NCBI GenBank assembly: GCA_965212595.1
Contig: CBDBVE010000024.1
Coordinates: 248,001-312,000, forward strand
Length of the DNA stretch: 64,000 nt
Origin: Poritiphilus sp965212595
GTDB lineage: Bacteria; Bacteroidota; Bacteroidia; Flavobacteriales; Flavobacteriaceae
Direction of reading: 5' to 3'
Part shown: piece after piece, positions 1 to 8,319 of the stretch
How the letters are laid out: each line of letters begins with the position of its first letter
Position numbering within the stretch: the stretch's first letter is position 1
Notes under the pieces: model-generated
Database searches by the model: none
Seen by the model: the letters and a program-made list of their open reading frames with translations, nothing else
Told to the model about the DNA's origin: nothing
Translations under genes and position numbers: made by a program

Positions 1-242
1 CGGAGGACATTGATTATAGCAATAAAGCCGAGGAGCGTTTAACTTGTTCCTATCAGGGAGATGACCTGCAGATTGGTTTTAATTCGCGCTTTCTTGTTGA
101 AATGTTGAGCAATTTGTCTTCAGAGGAAGTATCTCTTGAAATGAGTTTGCCCAATAGAGCAGGAATTTTAACTCCTGCTGATGGCCTTGATGAAGGAGAA
201 AACATCACAATGCTGGTCATGCCCGTGATGCTAAATAATTAA
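1..242 (+). CDS. dnaN: DNA polymerase III beta sliding clamp, C-terminal fragment
   Basis: The frame opens at base 3 and runs 79 codons to a TAA, so the gene starts before the window. The fragment contains LEMSLPNRAGILTP and ends MLVMPVMLNN. This is the usual end of flavobacterial beta clamps, where the last beta strand carries the MPVML/MPMRL-type motif. In the complete protein, the clamp forms a ring on DNA and tethers replicative polymerase. Only the end of domain III is visible, so the identification rests on this short tail. Nothing suggests it is broken. The next gene is convergent. Confidence 0.8.
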   Translation, partial: EDIDYSNKAEERLTCSYQGDDLQIGFNSRFLVEMLSNLSSEEVSLEMSLPNRAGILTPADGLDEGENITMLVMPVMLNN

Positions 243-297
243 AAATTCACCCTTTACTCTTAGTCCTTTTGCGCCTTCCTAAAAATTGGGCACAAAA

Positions 298-325
298 AAA
301 TCCGGCAGTTTGAAGGACCGGATTT
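298..325 (-). terminator. Rho-independent terminator of the DUF4870 gene
   Basis: An 8-bp perfect stem (AAATCCGG with CCGGATTT) encloses a 12-nt loop. Read on the minus strand it is followed by a T tract. It lies 18 bp past the stop of the minus-strand DUF4870 gene and faces the end of dnaN. Confidence 0.65.
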
Positions 326-343
326 CTTAAGATTCCAACTAAA

Positions 344-709
344 TTATGAGATAAAAGGAATGGTTAAAAAATAACTTGGTGGCTCTCCATTACTTGCTCT
401 TACCGCATTGACTATAGGAAGGATAAAACCTATGATTCCTACCCCGATAAGAGTTAAAATACCTAGCCCCAGAAGCAAAATTGCAGGTATGCTGAGTATA
501 ATGTAGAGTAACATGCTTAATTGAAAGTTAACGATGGCCTTTCCGTGTTCGTCCATGCCTTCTACAGAATTCTTGGTGCTGAGCCATATGATTAGAGGCG
601 TGATAAATCCGCCAAAACCTACAATATAATGTAATAGTTGTGATAAATGCGTAATGACAAGCAAGGTCCTGTCTGTCCGCAAAGCTGTTGATTGATTGAT
701 GACTTCCAT
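344..709 (-). CDS. DUF4870 family small membrane protein
   Basis: The 121-residue protein has three or four hydrophobic segments (about 25-45, 60-80 and 85-105). The motif GKAIVNFQLSMLLY at about 56-69 is typical of the DUF4870/Tic20-like family, in which a conserved Asn-Phe-Gln follows the first helix. The family is widespread in Bacteroidota and has no settled function; it is an inner-membrane protein. It is a single gene with its own terminator, convergent with dnaN. The start ATG at 709 gives the family's usual length. Confidence 0.8.
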   Translation of the reverse strand: MEVINQSTALRTDRTLLVITHLSQLLHYIVGFGGFITPLIIWLSTKNSVEGMDEHGKAIVNFQLSMLLYIILSIPAILLLGLGILTLIGVGIIGFILPIVNAVRASNGEPPSYFLTIPFIS

Positions 710-800
710 TTTTTGATTGATTTAAGGGGTTTCTATTTATATGTAGCATTTTTGAGCAAAATGTTACAGCGCATCAATCTCAATACGTATCCTATAACCC

Positions 801-1220
801 TTAAAGCCTTTTTTCAAGTTTTTGCAGCTTTTCGCTCTCTTTGGCAATCCCCGAGCTAAGTTTTTGAATCTTAGCCTTGAGCTTCTCCATCTCAACCGGT
901 GATAACTTTCCCCGAGCCTTATCTTTTTCCAGTTTCGCTTTGAGCTTTTGCAGTTTTTTTTGATCTTTTGAGATCGCCTTCCTTTTTGAATTTACTGAGT
1001 TCTCAAGTTTTTTCTGTTTTTTCTCCTTCTTTTCCGTTTTGCGTGCTGCCTTATTTGCTTTTTCCGCCTTGCGCTCCGTCTTTTCAACCTTCTTTATCAC
1101 CGCCTTTCGTTCTTTAGCTTCCATGTTTTTTTGGGCGGTAGACGCAACGGTTTCTTCCTGGGCCCGCGAAGAAAATGTGACTAGAAATAGTAACGCAAAA
1201 ACTAAATACAATCGTTTCAT
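801..1220 (-). CDS. Exported lysine-rich coiled-coil protein
   Basis: The ATG at 1220 gives a 139-residue protein starting MKRLYLVFALLFLVTFSSRAQ, a good signal peptide with cleavage after RAQ. A longer frame exists upstream to 1292, but it would place the signal peptide 24 residues inside, so I reject that start. AAGAAG just upstream can act as a ribosome site. The mature part is nearly all Lys, Glu and Ala in heptad-like order, as expected for a long periplasmic coiled coil. Its function is unknown. It is divergent from mnmE. Confidence 0.65.
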   Translation of the reverse strand: MKRLYLVFALLFLVTFSSRAQEETVASTAQKNMEAKERKAVIKKVEKTERKAEKANKAARKTEKKEKKQKKLENSVNSKRKAISKDQKKLQKLKAKLEKDKARGKLSPVEMEKLKAKIQKLSSGIAKESEKLQKLEKRL

Positions 1221-1315
1221 CTTCTTATAGTTTCGGTTAGATCTTTTAAGATAGGAAAATAATTCAAAATGCATACAGTAAGGTAGTTTCATGGCTAGCT
1301 GTGACAGCTTTTGAC

Positions 1316-1323
1316 TATTTTTG
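1316..1323 (+). promoter_or_regulatory. Possible -7 promoter box of mnmE
   Basis: TATTTTTG matches the Bacteroidota -7 consensus TAnnTTTG and lies 16 nt before the chosen mnmE start. No convincing -33 TTTG was found at the usual distance, so this is tentative. The same 10-mer CTATTTTTGC occurs before the CpsB-type gene. Confidence 0.35.
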
Positions 1324-1339
1324 CAGGCAAAAGCGGATT

Positions 1340-2746
1340 ATGATCCCAAAAGATACTATTGTTGCTCTGGCCACCCCCTCCGGGGCAGGTGCAATCTCGG
1401 TACTACGTATTTCTGGAGACGATGCTATACCGTTGACTTCCGGCTGCTTTCGCTCTGTGAGTGGCAAGGAGCTGGCAGCCCAGAAAAGCCATACGATTCA
1501 TTTGGGATTCATTATTGACGGGGAGAGAACCTTAGACAAGGTATTGGTATCGCTTTTTAAAAATCCACATTCATATACAGGTGAAGATGTTGTAGAAATT
1601 TCCTGCCATGGCTCGCCTTATATTCAGCAACAAATTATTCAACTATTCCTGAGAAAGGGCTGTCGCATGGCGAATGCCGGCGAATTTACACTTCGGGCCT
1701 TTCTCAATGGCAAATTAGATTTGAGTCAGGCTGAAGCTGTCGCAGATCTCATCGCAAGTGACAATGAAGCTTCACATCAGGTTGCTATGCAACAAATGCG
1801 TGGAGGGTTTAGCAATGAGATTAAGAAGCTCCGTGACGAGCTCCTTAATTTTGCTTCCTTAATTGAACTGGAGTTGGATTTCTCGGAAGAGGATGTAGAA
1901 TTTGCTGACCGCTCCAAATTTGAAGAACTGCTGACGAGAATACAAGATGTTTTAAAACATTTGATCGATTCTTTTGCGGTAGGTAATGTCATAAAGCATG
2001 GAATTCCGATAGCGATTGTGGGTGAACCTAATGTTGGAAAATCTACTTTGTTGAATGCCTTGCTAAATGAGGAAAAAGCCATTGTATCTGAGATTGCAGG
2101 TACCACCAGAGACGCGATAGAAGACGAGATTACTATTGGAGGTATAGGTTTCCGCTTTATTGATACAGCCGGAATACGCGATACCACTGATGTAGTCGAA
2201 AATATTGGAATACAACGAACTTTTGAAAAGATTGCTCAGGCCCAGGTAGTGGTTTATTTAGTAGACAGTGAGCAGTTAGCAGCAGGCGGCTTTGTTTCTC
2301 TAAAGAAAGAAGTAGAAGATATTAAAAACAGATATCCGCAAAAAACGCTTATTGTTATTCCCAACAAAATAGATCTTTTAAACGAAACACAAAAAGATGA
2401 GTTGAGTGTCACCCTGAGCGCAGTCGAAGGAATTTCAGTGAAAAGCATCTCAGCAAAAACCGGAGAAGGTATAGACGGATTAAAAAACCAATTGTTAGAG
2501 TTCGTAAATACCGGAGCCTTGCGTAATAACGAAACCATAGTCACAAACACCCGGCATTACGATGCCTTATTAAAAGCTCTGGAATCTATTGAGAAAGTCC
2601 AGGAAGGCCTATCTGAAGGGCTTTCCGGCGATCTTCTGGCCATAGATATTCGTCAGGCATTGTACCACTTTGGAGAGATTACGGGCGAAATTACTTCAGA
2701 TGATCTGTTGGGTAATATTTTTGCGAATTTTTGTATCGGCAAATAG
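1340..2746 (+). CDS. mnmE: tRNA modification GTPase MnmE
   Basis: The 468-residue protein is full length for the family. MnmE acts with MnmG to build the carboxymethylaminomethyl group on the wobble uridine of certain tRNAs, in the cytoplasm. The N-terminal folate-binding domain starts IPKDTIVALATPSGAGAISV. The inserted G domain shows GEPNVGKST (P loop, near residue 225), DTAGIRDT (G3) and NKID (G4). The C terminus is FCIGK, carrying the conserved Cys. I chose the ATG at 1340 because family members begin MI..DTIVALAT; the in-frame extension to 1301 is not conserved. It is a single gene with a TAnnTTTG box just upstream. Confidence 0.95.
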   Translation: MIPKDTIVALATPSGAGAISVLRISGDDAIPLTSGCFRSVSGKELAAQKSHTIHLGFIIDGERTLDKVLVSLFKNPHSYTGEDVVEISCHGSPYIQQQIIQLFLRKGCRMANAGEFTLRAFLNGKLDLSQAEAVADLIASDNEASHQVAMQQMRGGFSNEIKKLRDELLNFASLIELELDFSEEDVEFADRSKFEELLTRIQDVLKHLIDSFAVGNVIKHGIPIAIVGEPNVGKSTLLNALLNEEKAIVSEIAGTTRDAIEDEITIGGIGFRFIDTAGIRDTTDVVENIGIQRTFEKIAQAQVVVYLVDSEQLAAGGFVSLKKEVEDIKNRYPQKTLIVIPNKIDLLNETQKDELSVTLSAVEGISVKSISAKTGEGIDGLKNQLLEFVNTGALRNNETIVTNTRHYDALLKALESIEKVQEGLSEGLSGDLLAIDIRQALYHFGEITGEITSDDLLGNIFANFCIGK

Positions 2747-2954
2747 CCCCGGCTTTTCCCGCTTTAACTTTTTCAAGGCGTTGAACGAACTTTAACCCTA
2801 CAGCCTATAAATTAATCCAAAATTCCCTATCTTTAAGATTCCCCCTACAGCTTATTTAAGAATACAAACCGTATGGTCACAGCATTTACTGTAATTCACT
2901 ACGGTATTTAGAACATAGAATAATACAAAACAATGTTGATTTAAAACTCAAGGT

Positions 2955-4361
2955 ATGGCGGGATTTAACTGGAAATCTTTTGTAAAAATCATAAACAACA
3001 ACGGTATCTTACCCGTTATTGGTAATGACCTGTCAATGGTGCAGTTTCCAAAGGATGAATTTACAGGGGCCGAAACAACGGCCCTTTTTGAAACCCTTGG
3101 TACGGCAGATGGAAACACCATTAGAATTAACCTGTACCAGTTTGTAGCTCTAAAACTCTGGGAGGATCACGGAAATGGGAAAATTCCGTCCCCTCCCACC
3201 CTTAACAATGTGGTTCTGGAATTGCACAAGCAAAACGTTGGTGAAAACGAGATCAACAGAGAAATCAAAAGTTATGTTTCGGGCCTTACCGATGAGCAAA
3301 TAGTACTGGAACCTTTTCGAAAATTGTGCCGCATACCAGGCTTCGATACCTTTCTTACCGTAAATCCGGATAATTTTCTGGAAAGGGCGTTTGGAGCGGA
3401 AGACACAAAGTTCAACGAATCTATGAACTATTCCATTCCTCTGCCTTCTATGGACCAGGATAAGGAACAAGACAAAGCTCTGGTTAGCATCTATAATCTG
3501 ATGGGAAACATCAATGGGTTCAATTTCGCGATTACGGAAGAGCAATCTCTGGAGTACCTTTACAAACTGCAAAAAGGCCATGACAAAATTGTCTCAGATC
3601 TTTTTGATTCTATTAAAGACAAAGCCATTTTACTGCTTGGGTGTAGTTTTCCCAACTGGTTTATGCGATTTTTTATTCGAATTATTTCGAAAGAACGCTT
3701 TAAAAATGGGATCAAGACCAAGTATGTAGCCTGCGATCGTACACTACAGGACATTGAGCTCTCGTACTTCCTGGAATACAATTCGGCAAAAGTAATTCGG
3801 ATTGGTGCCGACGCCGACCAGGATCCGAATGAAGAAAAGGTCTATAAAGATTCTTTGGAGTTTATTGATGAAATGTATGAAGAATGGCAAAAGAACAGCG
3901 AGAGATCTAGAAATGAAACGCGCTTTAAAGAGGTTGTTTTTCTCAGCTATAGCTGGGATGACAAAACTGTTGTTGAACGCTTAAAGAACGAATTTGAGAA
4001 AAACGGGGTCCGGGTCTTTTTTGATGATGACAAACTAAAGACCGGAGACCGCTATAATCAGGTAATAAAGAAGTACATAAAGGATTGCGACTATTTTGTT
4101 CCCATCATTTCAAAGAATGCTATAGGAAATCAGGATAGGTATGTCTATGATAAGGAATGGAAAAGTGCCATCGTGCTAGACGGTTATAAGGACCAGTCCT
4201 ACATTAGACCTTATATCATAGATGACACACCTCCAACGGACGACCGAATTCCTGAAGAGATCAGAAATATAAATATCGAAAATATTCAGGAAGTTGATGA
4301 GTTTGGGAATACGGTACGCAAGTTTATCAAAGAAAATAAGCTCACCGCAATAGATCTCTGA
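2955..4361 (+). CDS. SIR2-like domain fused to a TIR domain
   Basis: The protein has 468 residues. Residues about 15-290 look like the SIR2_2/SIR2-like fold: GILPVIGNDL (17-26) in place of the glycine-rich loop, TVNPDN (135-140) for the TxNxD motif, and LLGCSF (227-232). Residues 325-468 are a TIR domain: FLSYSWDD (329-336), FFDDDKLKTGD (355-365) and YDKEW, with Glu401 at the position of the TIR NADase glutamate. SIR2-like and TIR domains act as NAD-degrading effectors in several anti-phage systems. The usual SIR2 catalytic LHG is NLMG here (181-184), so the SIR2-like half may bind rather than cut NAD; this is inference. The stop is 2 bp before the STAND NTPase start, so the two are probably translated together. 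Confidence 0.8.
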   Translation: MAGFNWKSFVKIINNNGILPVIGNDLSMVQFPKDEFTGAETTALFETLGTADGNTIRINLYQFVALKLWEDHGNGKIPSPPTLNNVVLELHKQNVGENEINREIKSYVSGLTDEQIVLEPFRKLCRIPGFDTFLTVNPDNFLERAFGAEDTKFNESMNYSIPLPSMDQDKEQDKALVSIYNLMGNINGFNFAITEEQSLEYLYKLQKGHDKIVSDLFDSIKDKAILLLGCSFPNWFMRFFIRIISKERFKNGIKTKYVACDRTLQDIELSYFLEYNSAKVIRIGADADQDPNEEKVYKDSLEFIDEMYEEWQKNSERSRNETRFKEVVFLSYSWDDKTVVERLKNEFEKNGVRVFFDDDKLKTGDRYNQVIKKYIKDCDYFVPIISKNAIGNQDRYVYDKEWKSAIVLDGYKDQSYIRPYIIDDTPPTDDRIPEEIRNINIENIQEVDEFGNTVRKFIKENKLTAIDL

Positions 4362-4363
4362 TC

Positions 4364-7192
4364 ATGGCCAAAAAAACTAAAAAGCAAACCAATACCAAAG
4401 CCATCGATCAACGCCCGTTCATGGGATTGCGCTCCTTTGAAGAAAAGAACAAATCTCAATTTGGTGGTAGAGACAAGGAAATTAGGAAACTCTTCAATCT
4501 TATTGACAACAGGGGCCTTACCGTCGTTTTTGGAAAATCAGGAATTGGAAAAACTTCCCTCCTCAAGGCCGGTCTGATGCCAGAGCTCAGACAAAATTTC
4601 TATTTCCCTATTTATATCAGAATCGATTATTCGTCTAGCAAAACACCATTAAATCAGCTTCGCGAGCGCGTCTATAAACAGATGCGTAAAAAAGACCCTT
4701 CCATTTCGGAAGTTGGGGAGCACACTTTATGGGATTATTTCCACAATGTCAATCTGGTTGATGGCCTCTTAACTCCGGTCCTTATTCTAGACCAGTTTGA
4801 AGAGACCTTCACTTTAGGAGATGCCAATATCCGTGACGTTTTAGAAATGGTCATTGAACTGGCCGACCTGGCAGAAAATCAAATTCCGTTAAAGGTTCAG
4901 CAAGAATATCAAAAAAAGGATGAAACTATTCCTTCTTACTACGGCAAGCAGCCTTATAGGGTTGTTTTAAGCCTGAGAGAAGACTATCTGGCCCGCTTAG
5001 AGGAACTTAAGCGTTATATGCCCTCTATTATGGATAGCAGATTTAGAGTAGTGCAAATGACGATAACTCAGGCGCTGGATGCTGCCATAAAACCAGGAAA
5101 AGAGCTATTAGATGAGGCAGTGGCAAGCGAAATTATCAAGAAATTGCCTGGTGTTTCGCAGAGCGATTTCGATGTTCTTAGCAACAAGAAGGGTAAAGAG
5201 AATGAAAAATTAAAAGTAGAGCCCTTTTTATTAAGCCTTATATGTGATCGTATCAACGAGAAAAGGATAGATAGGGGCTTAGAAACGATCACTTTCGACC
5301 TTGTTTCTGAATTTAATGTAAAGGATGTCATACGCTCCTTCTACTACGAAACAATAGAAGAATACGGCCCACAGATACAACATGCCATTGAGGATAGATT
5401 GCTCACCGAAGGAGGCTTTAGAAAACTACAGGCCCTGGAAGAACTGTTACGGGATTATGACATAGAGGAAAATGCCATTGACGAGTTGGTAGATGCCAGA
5501 ATCCTAAGAAAGGAGATGCGGGATGGTATTGAATATGTTGAACTTATCCATGACGTATTGTCTCCGGTGATCAAGGAAAAAAGAGATCGAAGGATTGAGC
5601 GCGAACGTGAAGAGAAAAGAAAGGCAGCAATAGAACGTGCCCGTGCTAAAAACAGGGCGCGTATCTCAAAGATAATCAGCGGAATAGCAGCCGGGGTTGG
5701 TGTTATTTTGATCGCCACTATATGGACAGCAGTTTCCAGTTTTAGAGAAAAAGAAAACCTAAAGGAAAAAACGGAGAACATGGCGCTGGCCAGAAAATTA
5801 TTGTTTACCTCCCAAAGTCTTGGTTCCTATGACGGAGAGCATGAAAAAGCCGCCCTGGTAGCCAGAGTAGCCTATTTGATAAACGAAAGAAATAAATCTG
5901 GTGAGACCGTAGGAGAGAACATGTACGATCAGTTCTTTTACAACGCAATGTACGAAGCCCTAAGAAACGTCCCTGATAACCGGGTAGAGTTAGACGGCGG
6001 AGGTGAAGACCTTAAATCAATGGAATACATTGAGCCAAACGAAATTTATGTTGGCCTGAAGGACGGCACTGTAAAAGACCTCGAAGACCGCAGTACTTTG
6101 TATGATTTTAATCCGAAGCAACAAAACCTAACCAGAGGTAATGCAGGAACCAGAATAAGCAGGCGAGCCACCTCTGGTTTGTATGTGGGAAATTCAAGGC
6201 AGCTAAAATCAAAGAAGAACAGAGTAACGTCATTGGCCTGGTATCAACAGGAAGGTCGAAATCTGTTGGCTATGGCGGGAATTTTCGATTCTATCGTCAT
6301 TTACGACCTGGATGCCGATGAGGTATACAAGAAAATCAGTATCCCGAATAGCAAAACAGCTGGAAAGGTTATTGAATTTAACGCAAAGGGAAGTTTAGTT
6401 TTAAACCAACGAGAATCCTTGGTTATTTGGGAGCCTCCTTATGACATGCCCTTGTCATGGAATGTACGTGAGGCCCTGGTTTGGGATGATTCAACTAAAA
6501 TAAAGACAAAGTATGATGCGGCTCTTCTACAATGGGGTGAAGAAACACTTAAAAAGCCAAAGTCTGGAGATATTCTTCCTTTTCTGGATGTGTATTCCTG
6601 CTTCTCCATTGCTCAAAATGGGACCATTGCCATTGGAACCTATGGCGGAATGGTTTTGCTCAATGAAGACGCTTATTTAAAATTATGGTTTAAAGACATC
6701 GGTACCGTTTCGGCAGTTAGGTTTCATACATCAGGTCAGAGTTTGATTTTGGGTAATGAAAAAGGCGAAGTTTTTGAAATGTTTCTGAATAACGAACAGG
6801 ATTACAGCCTGCAAAAACACCAGTACCAAACCGAAAAAATTGTAGACATAACCTACCATCCTAACGATACATTGGTTGGGACTGCCAGTGATGATGGCAC
6901 CGTAGTTATATGGAACAGGTTTGATGGTAGTTCCCAACCCGCCCTAAATTCTATACTGGTGGGCTATAAAAATCTGGGGGCAGTAAATAACGTAAACTTC
7001 ACACCAGACGGTGATTATATTCTGGCAGGCTATAGCAACGGTACAATTTTAAAGTGGCCAATTTATATTGATAAACTGGCAAACCTTATTTGCGAGGAAG
7101 TGGATGTAAAAATAGATATGGAAGAATGGGAAGAAATTCTAGATGGTAGAAATATAAATGTTGCTGACTATCAATGTAAGAACACCAATTAA
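4364..7192 (+). CDS. nSTAND1 NTPase with a membrane helix and WD40 propeller
   Basis: The protein has 942 residues. RPFMGLRSFEEKN and FGGRDKEI (17-40) are the nSTAND1 entry motif. Walker A is GKSGIGKT (57-64) and Walker B is ILDQFEE (141-147). A very basic/acidic helix (about 402-434) leads into one hydrophobic helix (about 435-457). The rest (about 500-940) has WD40-type strands such as TASDDGTVVIW and GYSNGTILKW, probably one seven-blade propeller. STAND proteins are ATP-driven switches in which a sensor domain triggers oligomerisation and an effector. With one membrane helix, the NTPase should be cytoplasmic and the propeller periplasmic. It is coupled to the upstream SIR2-TIR gene and followed by two exported proteins, which suggests a four-gene unit. 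It is not a known named system to me. Confidence 0.85.
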   Translation: MAKKTKKQTNTKAIDQRPFMGLRSFEEKNKSQFGGRDKEIRKLFNLIDNRGLTVVFGKSGIGKTSLLKAGLMPELRQNFYFPIYIRIDYSSSKTPLNQLRERVYKQMRKKDPSISEVGEHTLWDYFHNVNLVDGLLTPVLILDQFEETFTLGDANIRDVLEMVIELADLAENQIPLKVQQEYQKKDETIPSYYGKQPYRVVLSLREDYLARLEELKRYMPSIMDSRFRVVQMTITQALDAAIKPGKELLDEAVASEIIKKLPGVSQSDFDVLSNKKGKENEKLKVEPFLLSLICDRINEKRIDRGLETITFDLVSEFNVKDVIRSFYYETIEEYGPQIQHAIEDRLLTEGGFRKLQALEELLRDYDIEENAIDELVDARILRKEMRDGIEYVELIHDVLSPVIKEKRDRRIEREREEKRKAAIERARAKNRARISKIISGIAAGVGVILIATIWTAVSSFREKENLKEKTENMALARKLLFTSQSLGSYDGEHEKAALVARVAYLINERNKSGETVGENMYDQFFYNAMYEALRNVPDNRVELDGGGEDLKSMEYIEPNEIYVGLKDGTVKDLEDRSTLYDFNPKQQNLTRGNAGTRISRRATSGLYVGNSRQLKSKKNRVTSLAWYQQEGRNLLAMAGIFDSIVIYDLDADEVYKKISIPNSKTAGKVIEFNAKGSLVLNQRESLVIWEPPYDMPLSWNVREALVWDDSTKIKTKYDAALLQWGEETLKKPKSGDILPFLDVYSCFSIAQNGTIAIGTYGGMVLLNEDAYLKLWFKDIGTVSAVRFHTSGQSLILGNEKGEVFEMFLNNEQDYSLQKHQYQTEKIVDITYHPNDTLVGTASDDGTVVIWNRFDGSSQPALNSILVGYKNLGAVNNVNFTPDGDYILAGYSNGTILKWPIYIDKLANLICEEVDVKIDMEEWEEILDGRNINVADYQCKNTN

Positions 7193-7217
7193 ACATAATC
7201 AAGAAAATAACCAAAAT

Positions 7218-7793
7218 ATGAACACTAAAGTGGTCTCAATTTTTCGAAGCTTTCTTTTGATCTCTGCGTTACTTTCGGGAGTCTACCTCACTGCCCAAAC
7301 CGAACAATGCGAAAGTGAATTAAAAAACATGAATCGGAAAGACAAGATCCCCATGGCCAAATTCAACGAGTATGAAAACTGTGTGAGAAAACTCGAGATA
7401 TCGCTCAACGGTTTATCTAAAACGTATAATAACTATGCCAAACTACTTAAAAAGCTTAAAGTAAAGGAGGGGGAGCTCAAGGATACTAAAACCATTTTAG
7501 AGAAATTAGAAGCCGTAGAACCAGACAAAGAAGATCCCAAAGCGGAAAAAAAGAAAGAGAATAGCCTTGAAAAGCTCAACAAAGAAACCACAGAACTAGA
7601 AGGAGAGATTGAGGAACTTAAGGCAGAAAAAGAAACCATATTAACTGACTTAAAAGCCCAGCAAGAGATCTTAAAAATATTAGAAAAATCGTTCGATAAA
7701 CTTTATACGTTCTACGATGAACAAGATGAAGTAGACAGAGCGGAAATCTATGAGAAAAAGAAAGAAAAACTTCAAAAATATAAGGGTTCCTAG
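7218..7793 (+). CDS. Exported coiled-coil protein of the STAND operon
   Basis: From the ATG at 7218 the protein has 191 residues, with signal peptide MNTKVVSIFRSFLLISALLS and cleavage near LTAQ. The mature part has Cys near residue 32 and Cys near 57, then about 120 residues of Glu/Lys/Leu-rich coiled coil. A frame extending back into the STAND gene to 7158 is open, but it would bury the signal peptide. It starts 25 bp after the STAND NTPase, so it probably belongs to the same transcript. No family was recognised. A periplasmic partner or ligand of the WD40 domain is a reasonable guess only. Confidence 0.7.
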   Translation: MNTKVVSIFRSFLLISALLSGVYLTAQTEQCESELKNMNRKDKIPMAKFNEYENCVRKLEISLNGLSKTYNNYAKLLKKLKVKEGELKDTKTILEKLEAVEPDKEDPKAEKKKENSLEKLNKETTELEGEIEELKAEKETILTDLKAQQEILKILEKSFDKLYTFYDEQDEVDRAEIYEKKKEKLQKYKGS

Positions 7794-7844
7794 ATGAGAA
7801 CACTTTGGAACACAAGTGGATTACATAATTAAAATAAATTGAAA

Positions 7845-8210
7845 ATGAAATTATTTAAGGGCATGTTTACCCTAGTATTAAGCCTCTTCACCTTCTTAAG
7901 TGTTAGCGCCCAGCAGAGTATTAGCTGCAATGATGCTTTTTACTATGCAAGGGATCTCTATTATAAAGGGCAATTTGAAAGTGTACATAGCTATCTTAAT
8001 GTGTGCGTAAATGAGTTTTTCACTGCCAGAGACTACTATTTAACGAACAACCAAGAGCAAGTCTTTAAGGTTTATAAACTTATCATTACTTCCTACTACG
8101 ACAACGATTATGACTATCTGGCTGACGAAAAGATCAATGAATTACTCAATTTTTTTACCGGTTATGATTCGAATGCCGTCCTCGAACGCTTGGGTAATAC
8201 GGCTTTTTGA
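7845..8210 (+). CDS. Small exported protein, last gene of the STAND operon
   Basis: The ATG at 7845 gives 121 residues: signal peptide MKLFKGMFTLVLSLFTFLSV with cleavage after SAQ. A helical region follows with Tyr/Phe-rich repeats (YYARDLYYKGQFESVHSYL) that resembles one or two TPR-like hairpins. A TTG two codons upstream is in frame but less likely. The gene lies 51 bp after the coiled-coil gene on the same strand, with no visible terminator between them. Its function is unknown. Like the preceding gene, it would work in the periplasm or envelope. Confidence 0.65.
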   Translation: MKLFKGMFTLVLSLFTFLSVSAQQSISCNDAFYYARDLYYKGQFESVHSYLNVCVNEFFTARDYYLTNNQEQVFKVYKLIITSYYDNDYDYLADEKINELLNFFTGYDSNAVLERLGNTAF

Positions 8211-8319
8211 ATGTTCTGGACCTTGAATCCCAAAGGGGTCTAATTAGGTTATACCCTACGCCTTAAGGTTTTTCATTTATCAGGTTTTCCTTAAATTCAG
8301 GGTTCATTTTAAGGTTTAA

